Positions 56,079-64,000 of a stretch of DNA of 64,000 bases are shown here, one piece after another. The DNA comes from Siphonodentalium dalli (taxonomy: Eukaryota > Mollusca > Scaphopoda > Gadilida > Siphonodentaliidae), in NCBI GenBank assembly GCA_032622095.1, contig CP136061.1, positions 236,669,815-236,733,814 on the forward strand, written 5' to 3'. The notes under the pieces were generated by a model. The model did not search any database. It was not told where the DNA came from and saw only the letters and a program-made list of their open reading frames with translations. Each line of letters starts with the position of its first letter. Position 1 is the stretch's first letter. A program made the position numbers and the translations under genes.

Positions 56079-59000
56079 TAGCTCAACTTTACTTTGTAAA
56101 GTTTGAGCTATTGCCATGGCTTTGTCGTCCGTCGTCTGTGTGTGCGTGTGTACGTAAGGCGTCAACAATAGAGGCTACAGGTCGTACCTTTGATCGGATC
56201 ATTATGAAATTTGTCATAGCTGTTGACATCAACATTTGTACCGGAATGATTCATTTTGGGGTGATTCGGAAAAAAAACATGGCCGCCAGCGGCCATCTTA
56301 GATTTCAAAATTCAATCCATTAGCACGGGCTACAGGCTGTACTGTTCGTCTGATCGTCATGAAATTTGGAACGTCATGGATGTTAATATTGACATGTAGA
56401 TGGGAACGAGTAATTTTGGGGTCATTTGGCCAAAAAACATGGCCGCCAGCAGCCATCTTCGATTTTACTCTTTGCATGACTAAATCCTTTAGCACGGGCT
56501 ACAGGTTGTACCTTTAGTCAGATCATCATGAAATTTGTCATGGCTGTTGAAATTGGAATGTAGATGGGAACGAGTCATTTTGGGGTCATTCGGACAAAAA
56601 ACATGGCCGCCAGTGGCCATCTTTGTTTTCAAAATTCAATCCATTAGCACGGGCCACAGGTTGCATTGTTCGTCTGATCATCATGAAATTTGTCATGGAT
56701 GTTAATATTGACATGTAGATGGGAACGAGTCATTTTGGGGTCATTCGGCCCAAAAACATGGCCGCCGGCAGCCATCTTGGATTTTACTCTTTGTATGACT
56801 AAATCCTTTAGCACGGGCTACAGGTCGTACCTTTAGTCCGATCATCATAAAATTTGTCATGGATGTTAACAATGACATGTAGATTGGAACGAGTCATTTT
56901 GGGGTCATTCGGCCAAAAAACATGGCCGCCAGCAGCCGTCTTGGATTTTACTCTATGCATGACTAAATCCTTTAGCACGGGCTACAGGTCGTACCTTTGG
57001 TCAGATCATCATAAAATTTGTCATGGATGTTAACAATGACATGTAGATGGGAACGAGTGATTATTGGGTTATTCGGGCAAAAAAACATGGCCGCCAGCAG
57101 CCATCTTGGATTTTACTCTATGCATGACTAAATCCTTTAGCACGGGCTACAGGTCGTACCTTTGGTCAGATCATCATAAAATTTGTCATGGATGTTAACA
57201 ATGACATGTAGATGGGAACGAGTGATTATTGGGTTATTCGGGCAAAAAACATGGCCGCCAGCAGCCATCTTGGATTTTACTCTTTGTATGACTAAATCCT
57301 TTAGCACGGGCTACAGGTCGTACCTTTAGTCTGATCATCATGAAATTTGTCATGGCTGTTGAAATTGGAATGTAGATGGGAACGAGTCATTTTGGGGTCA
57401 TTCGGACAAAAAACATGGCCGCCAGTGGCCATCTTTGTTTTCAAAATTCAATCCATTAGCACGGGCCACAGGTCACATTGTTCGTCTGATCATCATGAAA
57501 TTTGTCATGGATGTTAATATTGACATGTAGATGGGAACGAGTCATTTTTGGGTCATTCGGCCCAAAAACATGGCCACCAGCAGCCATCTTGGATTTTACT
57601 CTTTGTATGACTAAATCCTTTAGCACGGGCTACAGGTCGTACCTTTAGTCTGATCATCATAAAATTTGTCATGGATGTTAACAATGACATGTAGATTGGA
57701 ACGAGTTATTTTTGGGTTATTCGGGCAAAAAACATGGCCGCCAGCAGCCATCTTCGATTTTACTCTTTGTATGACTAAATCCTTTAGCACGGGCTACAGG
57801 TCGTACCTTTAGTCTGATTATCATGAAATTTGTCATGGCTGTTGAAATTGGAATGTAGATGGGAACGAGTCATTTTGGGGTCATTCGGACAAAAAACATG
57901 GCCGCCAGTGGCCATCTTTGTTTTCAAAATTCAATCCATTAGCACGGGCCACAGGTCGCATTGTTCGTCTGATCATCATGAAATTTGTCATGGATGTTAA
58001 TATTGACATGCAGATGGGAACGAGTCATTTTTGGGTCATTCGGGCAAAAAACATGGCCGCCAGCAGCCATCTTGGATTTTACTCTTTGTATGACTAAATC
58101 CTTTAGCACGGGCTACAGGTCATACCTTTAGTCTGATCATCATAAAATTTGACATGGATGTTAACAATAATATGTAGATTGGAACGAGTCATTTTGGGGT
58201 CATTCGGCCAAAAAACATGGCCGCCAGCAGCCGTCTTGGATTTTACTCTTTGTATGACTAAATCCTTTAGCATGGGCTACAGGTCGTACCTTTAGTCTGA
58301 TCATCATGAAATTTGTCATGGCTGTTGAAATTGGAATGTAGATGGGAACGAGTCATTTTGGGGTCATTCGGACAAAAAACATGGCCGCCAGTGGCCATCT
58401 TTGATTTCAAAATTAAATCATTAGCACGGGCCACAGGTCGTACTGTTTATCTGATCATCATGAAATTTGTCATGGAGGTTAATATTGACATGTAGATGGG
58501 AACGAGTCATTTTGTGGTCATTCGGCCACAGGTCGCATTGTTCGTCTGATCATCATGAAATTTGTCATGGATGTTAATATTGACATGCAGATGGGAACGA
58601 GTCATTTTTGGGTCATTCGGCCCAAAAACATGGCCGCCAGCAGCCATCTTGGATTTTACTCTTTGTATGACTAAATCCTTTAGCACGGGCTACAGGTCGT
58701 ACCTTTAGTCTGATCATCATAAAATTTGTCATGGATGTTAACAATGACATGTAGATTGGAACGAGTTATTTTTGGGTTATTCGGGCAAAAAACATGGCCG
58801 CCAGCAGCCATCTTCGATTTTACTCTTTGTATGACTAAATCCTTTAGCACGGGCTACAGGTCGTACCTTTAGTCTGATTATCATGAAATTTGTCATGGCT
58901 GTTGAAATTGGAATGTAGATGGGAACGAGTCATTTTGGGGTCATTCGGACAAAAAACATGGCCGCCAGTGGCCATCTTTGTTTTCAAAATTCAATCCATT

Positions 59001-60677
59001 AGCACGGGCCACAGGTCGCATTGTTCGTCTGATCATCATGAAATTTGTCATGGATGTTAATATTGACATGCAGATGGGAACGAGTCATTTTTGGGTCATT
59101 CGGGCAAAAAACATGGCCGCCAGCAGCCATCTTGGATTTTACTCTTTGTATGACTAAATCCTTTAGCACGGGCTACAGGTCATACCTTTAGTCTGATCAT
59201 CATAAAATTTGACATGGATGTTAACAATAATATGTAGATTGGAACGAGTCATTTTGGGGTCATTCGGCCAAAAAACATGGCCGCCAGCAGCCGTCTTGGA
59301 TTTTACTCTTTGTATGACTAAATCCTTTAGCATGGGCTACAGGTCGTACCTTTAGTCTGATCATCATGAAATTTGTCATGGCTGTTGAAATTGGAATGTA
59401 GATGGGAACGAGTCATTTTGGGGTCATTCGGACAAAAAACATGGCCGCCAGTGGCCATCTTTGATTTCAAAATTAAATCATCTTTGATTTCAAAATTAAA
59501 TCATTAGCATGGGCCACAGGTCGTACTGTTTATCTGATCATCATGAAATTTGTCATGGAGGTTAATATTGACATGTAGATGGGAACGAGTCATTTTGTGG
59601 TCATTCGGCCACAGGTCGCATTGTTCGTCTGATCATCATGAAATTTGTCATGGATGTTAATATTGACATGCAGATGGGAACGAGTCATTTTTGGGTCATT
59701 CGGGCAAAAAACATGGCCGCCAGCAGCCATCTTGGATTTTACTCTTTGTATGACTAAATCCTTTAGCACGGGCTACAGGTCATACCTTTAGTCTGATCAT
59801 CATAAAATTTGACATGGATGTTAACAATAATATGTAGATTGGAACGAGTCATTTTGGGGTCATTCGGCCAAAAAACATGGCCGCCAGCAGCCGTCTTGGA
59901 TTTTACTCTTTGTATGACTAAATCCTTTAGCATGGGCTACAGGTCGTACCTTTAGTCTGATCATCATGAAATTTGTCATGGCTGTTGAAATTGGAATGTA
60001 GATGGGAACGAGTCATTTTGGGGTCATTCGGACAAAAAACATGGCCGCCAGTGGCCATCTTTGATTTCAAAATTAAATCATTAGCACGGGCCACAGGTCG
60101 TACTGTTTATCTGATCATCATGAAATTTGTCATGGAGGTTAATATTGACATGTAGATGGGAACGAGTCATTTTGTGGTCATTCGGCCCAAAAACATGACC
60201 GCCAGCAGCCATCTTGAATTTTACTCTTTGTATGACTAAATCCTTTAGCACGGGCTACAGATCGTACCTTTAGTCTGATCATCATAAAATTTGTCATGGA
60301 TGTTAACAATGACATGTAGATGGGAACGAGTCATTTTGGGGTTATTTGGCCAAAAAACATGGCCGCCAGCAGCCACCTTGGATTTTACTCTTTGTATGAC
60401 TAAATACTTTAGCACAGGCTACAGGTCGTACCTTTAGTCTGATCATCATGAAATTTGTCATGTATGTTAACAATAACATGTAGATGGGAATGAGTCATTT
60501 TGGGGTCATTAGGGCAAAAAACATGGCCGCCAGCAGCCATCTTGGATTTTACTCTGTGTGTGACTAAATTCTTTACTGCTCATTTTTACACTCCTTTTTA
60601 ATCTCTCTATTCATTGCTCATCACAAAACAATTACCTTCTTTACAAAGTTTAGCTACAGTGTCATTGACACTTTCAT
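56079..60677. mobile_element. largest TAGCTCAAC-family array, about 28 units
   Basis: Complete ends: TAGCTCAACTTTACTTTGTA at left; TTTAGCTACAGTGTCATTGA then CACTTTCAT at right. Two unit types alternate: one with GCCATCTTGGATTTTACTCT and TGACTAAATCC (~164 bp), one with GGCCATCTTTGTTTTCAAAA (~155 bp). Identical 60-codon frames at 58313-58495 and 59973-60155 are by-products, not genes. Confidence 0.85.
57661..60180. repeat. higher-order tandem duplications inside the array
   Basis: Blocks from about 57700 recur nearly unchanged 1,060 bp on (TCGGG at 57721 and 58781), and a further block recurs with a 600-bp shift (GCATTGTTCGTCTGATCATC at 59018 and 59618). A 23-bp tandem duplication lies at about 59460-59505. 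Confidence 0.8.
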
Positions 60678-61740
60678 TTTTGGATGCTATCAATCTTGAC
60701 AAAAGCCATCTTAGATGTTAAGGTTGCGTTTCATTTTCTACCTTTTTTTGGGTTAATTTCTGCAATTATTTGAACAAATATGAACCAATATCAAAATTAT
60801 TAATCCAAATTTTTCTTTAAAGTTAAAAATCTTTTTTGTTGGGTTTACGGATAATGCGGGTTATATTTGCCATGGTGGGGGTATGCTAGCACTCTAGTGC
60901 ACACCTCTTGTTGAGTATACATCGAGTGGCTGAATTGTCATGGGCGAGGTGTATATGTATACCTGGATTGACTCTATGAGTGGGCTGTATATGTATATCT
61001 TGAGTGGGTATATGGTCATGGGTGCGAATACAAGGTATACAGGGAGTGACTATGGCCAATGGTGAGGTGCTGTGCGTGGTATTGCTATATCTAGAAGGTA
61101 TGTATGGTCAATGGTGAGGTGTCGATGTATACCTGGAGTGATTCTATAATAGGCATTGCATGGTGGGGTGTGTATGTACATTGTATATATTTATTGGCTA
61201 TATGGCCATGGGTGTGACCAATGTGTATACAGGAAGTGATCGTATGGCCAATGGTGAGGTGAATTGGTGAACAAGGAGTGACTCACAGTATGACACAAAT
61301 GTTGTGTATGGGTATACAGCGAGTGTTGTGCTGTCTTGAGTGAGGAGTATATTCAAGCCTGGAGTGTGTGAATGGCCATGTGTGTGGGGCATTTGTATAT
61401 ATACAAGGGTTGTATGACCATTGGTGAGGTGTATATGTATACCATGAGTTACTCTATGGTTATGGTTGCATTGTGTATGTATATCTTGAGTGGATATATG
61501 GTCATAAATTTGGCAAATATACAGGGAGTGATTGTATGGCCAATGGAGAAGTGTAGGAATATACCTGGTGTACTTGAATGGTTGACTCGTGGCTGTGTGT
61601 CATGTGTGTGGTTTACGGGTAAACCCAAGTGTGGTTGTATGGTCATGGGTGAGGTGTTTGAGTATAAAGTGAGTGGCTGCACAGTCATCTGTGTGGTGTT
61701 TATGTGTATATAACATGATTGTATGGTCATAGCTGAGTTG

Positions 61741-62619
61741 TGCAGTTGGATCTTTGGTGACTATCACTTTACATAATAATAAGTATTTGTTAATCGATTG
61801 GGATGTTCTTCATCCTGGTGGCCTTTTATATGCGCAATGGAGGAAACAGTTTTCCTGACATTAGTAAATCAATCTTGATGCCAATGACCCAGAATTTGAT
61901 GTTGTTAATCAGTTTTTTTCACTCATCTCTTTGTTTGACTTTCTAAAAGGCCTTCTGGTCCACCTGCCAGTGTTTTACGTTTGCTATTTCTTTGTCATTA
62001 TAGAGTACTAGGTGTAGGGATGCCTCCCTGATAGCCGTGTTACCTGGTCTTGCATCCACTTACCTATAATGGTTGCACATGTTATTGGGCCAGAGTAGCC
62101 ACATAATTATGCCCCTCTCAGTTCAGTTTCAGAGTTCTGCTCATTTGAAAATATCAACTTTTCTACCAAATATTTTGGACATTAATTTTTAAAGCCAGCT
62201 TGAGTATATTTAAGATGGATCAAAACAATAAACACAAAATGTAGTTCCATTTAACTTTAAAAAATGGTGCAAACCTGAAAAGTGATTTTATTGCCGATTT
62301 TGAGAGAAAATTCCAATAATATTGGTAATGTTATAGTAATACGTATCCATGAAGATACATCATAAATGTTAGTATTCAATGTATATGAGAGAACAGCCAA
62401 TTTCATTTCACTAACTAAGACTTACCGTTCGATATTCATGTGAATAAACTTTCAAAGCCCAAAGTTTCGCCATATTTCGTTCCGGAATCTATTCCGGAAT
62501 CGAGTTTAAAAAAAAAACCGTGGCTCGTGTCACGTGTTTCCAAAATACCACGAAATATAAATCTCATTCTTTCATTGGCGTTTGACGAGTGAAGACATCT
62601 CTTCTCTTACTCAAACATT
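61741..62619. other. flank of the gag remnant, no gene
   Basis: AT-rich. Just before the gag start there is a short GC-richer patch (GTGGCTCGTGTCACGTG) that may be the 5' part of the retrotransposon; no terminal repeat can be confirmed because the other end is outside. Confidence 0.45.
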
Positions 62620-63976
62620 ATGTCGGAAGTTAGTGGCAATTCTGCCTCAGACACTTCGCCAGTTAAGGTACCTGCTAGTGCTAAAAATAAGCTTTAGTCA
62701 CCATTCTCACTCTGTGTCGGGCTACTTCTATCGGCAACACTACGACAGGTCCGTCGAGTACAGTCGGGATGCCTAAAACAGGGTCTCAAAGTGCTGTGAA
62801 CTCGGGAGGGGAGCCTAGTCGGCGAACAAACCCTCGTTTGGAAAGAGACAATGCTGCTCTTGATTCAGAATCTGATGTCGATGACTTGATATCTATTGGT
62901 CTTGGGACCGACTGTTCACATTATCCAGACATGGACACAATTGTGGATGCATGTGCTGACAACACCAGTGAAGTGTTAAATGTCAGCGTAGACCAGTCTG
63001 CGCCAATGTTATTGGCCAAGGGACTTATTGACATCTTCGGTGACGATGCTCTGACCAAAAAAAACGAAGGGAAACAAGGAATGGTCTTAGAAAGTTCGCA
63101 AAAATCTGTTCTGGACCAATCCTGGCGGGCTGAGCACCCTATGACTGTTACTGCGTTTGCAGAAGAAACTTTTGAAAGCTTTCCCATTCATCACGAAACA
63201 GAATCATTCATGCAAGTGCCTTCTTTGGATGACTTTGTTGGAAGATGCTTGCAAAAGAAGCATGGCAAAAACCCATTTGCCAGGACTGCAAAATGTCTGA
63301 TTACACAACCGTATAAACGCATGGAGATGTTAGCCTACCGTGGTCAGTCGGCAGCCCACATGGGCATATCGGTCACATTGTACATGCAGCAGGCACTGGC
63401 CAAGCTGCTGATGGAAGTGCAGAAGGACCCTTTGGACATTGACAATGTCGCTAAACTTATTAGGGATACCTTTGCCATGACCACTAAGACCCTGGACCAG
63501 TTCGCTCGTACCGGGTCGTTCCATCATATGGTTCGCAGACAAGCGGACCTGACTGATACGGGCCTTTGGCAATTCGACGATTCAAAAGAACTATCTGACT
63601 TACCCCTCACCAGTGATGGTGTTTTGGGATCAGAGCTTCAAGTGTGCCTAAAATCACGTAAAGAACGAAATAAGACACTTGACGAACTTATGCCCGTGTT
63701 TGAAAAGCCTGTCAATCCCGGTAAACGGTTTGCCAACAACCAAACAGGGGATGCTCCACCCAAAAAGCAGTTCAAACTCCAGGCTGGAGGTTCCAACCAG
63801 AAGGCAATGCTGGTGCTTCTACTAGCTATGGTCAGCAGCGGTCTGATTTTCGTTTCAACGACCACCAACAGCCAACAACTTCTAATGCCAAGAAGAACAA
63901 AGGCTTTACCAACTACAAAATTCCCAAGAAGGGTGCCAACTTCAAGTCCAGTTCTGGCAAGTTTGGCAAGAAATGA
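62620..63976 (+). pseudogene. DIRS-like retrotransposon ORF1 (gag-like), frameshifted twice
   Basis: ATG at 62620 (frame 1) runs to TAG at 62695. A long open frame in another phase covers 62691 to about 63800, and the Gly/Asn/Lys-rich C-terminus ends at TGA 63974-63976 in a third phase. The order fits DIRS ORF1: acidic N-terminus, helical core (YRGQSAA, YMQQAL, TKTLDQFAR), an LPLTSDGVLG segment like the vertebrate DIRS 'SPTGLFG' block, then a basic low-complexity tail. The two frame changes imply a dead copy. No reverse transcriptase or tyrosine recombinase lies within the window. Confidence 0.6.
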
Positions 63977-64000
63977 CTCGGTGAGTACTCTATTAAATGT

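Larger units (their letters stand above)
55253..60910. mobile_element. Helentron-like element, TATACC family, carrying two other array types
   Basis: Begins ATTATACCCCCACTTTCGAA / ATGGGGGGTATACTGG (5' hairpin) and ends GGTGGGGGTATGCTAGCACT, CTAGTGCACACCTCTTG (hairpin GCACTCTAGTGC). Inside are GATGATAACT-type units (55510-56000) and the nested array 56079-60677. Confidence 0.72.
53925..61740. repeat. degenerate ~50-65-bp satellite, split by nested elements
   Basis: Units of GTATGGTCATGGGTGAGGTG then TATATGTATACC and GGAGTGACT at 53925-54330, 55110-55250 and 60911-61740. The gaps are Helentron-like elements. Confidence 0.78.

Noticed and set aside
61372-61713. 113-aa frame rich in Met, Gly and Val
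   Set aside because: A translation of the degenerate satellite; the opposite strand is open too.
1-64000. tRNA or rRNA genes
   Set aside because: I saw no paired A/B-box cloverleaf or conserved rRNA words; GTTCGAA occurrences belong to array units.

Overview
The window is eukaryotic DNA. It is AT-rich, with short exons in long introns, GT-AG splice sites and a dense load of transposon-derived repeats. The best-supported gene is an animal one (OGFOD2). The repeats (Helentron-like elements with ~160-bp tandem cores, abundant hAT-like and TTAA elements, a DIRS-like gag and a MULE-associated zinc finger) fit a marine invertebrate, most plausibly a mollusc or other lophotrochozoan. The exact taxon is inference. 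I saw no bacterial features, tRNA, rRNA or CRISPR.

Two plus-strand genes can be assembled. (1) 2109-16896: a complete six-exon OGFOD2 orthologue (340 aa; 2-oxoglutarate/Fe(II) dioxygenase family) with all splice phases consistent and the iron and co-substrate residues kept. (2) 33957-47891: a three-exon model (287 aa) for a small secreted glycoprotein of no family I recognise. Its last two exons are convincing and its signal-peptide exon is phase-compatible. The two genes show no evident functional link.

Most of the rest is mobile DNA, much of it legible down to target-site duplications. Region by region: 0-2 kb holds a terminal-inverted-repeat (TIR) element built on a CTTAAG palindrome. OGFOD2 introns (2-16 kb) carry TTAA-flanked foldbacks, a TA-flanked MITE, a hAT-like element inside a palindromic repeat, an old ~155-bp array and a ~2.2-kb giant inverted repeat just before the catalytic exon. 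17-25 kb holds palindromic repeats, an odd GC-rich ORF at 19.4 kb, a second CTTAAG element and more TTAA elements. 25-31 kb holds a zinc-finger pseudogene and two TIR elements. 33-49 kb (around and inside gene 2) holds hAT-like elements with clear 8-bp duplications and Helentron-like arrays. 49-61 kb is a stack of nested Helentron-like arrays, the largest inserted in another element that itself sits in a degenerate ~50-65-bp satellite. The right edge (62620-63976) is a frameshifted DIRS-like gag running towards the window end.

Intervals and similarities were read by eye. Exon borders and TSD coordinates are exact readings; borders of old repeats are approximate.
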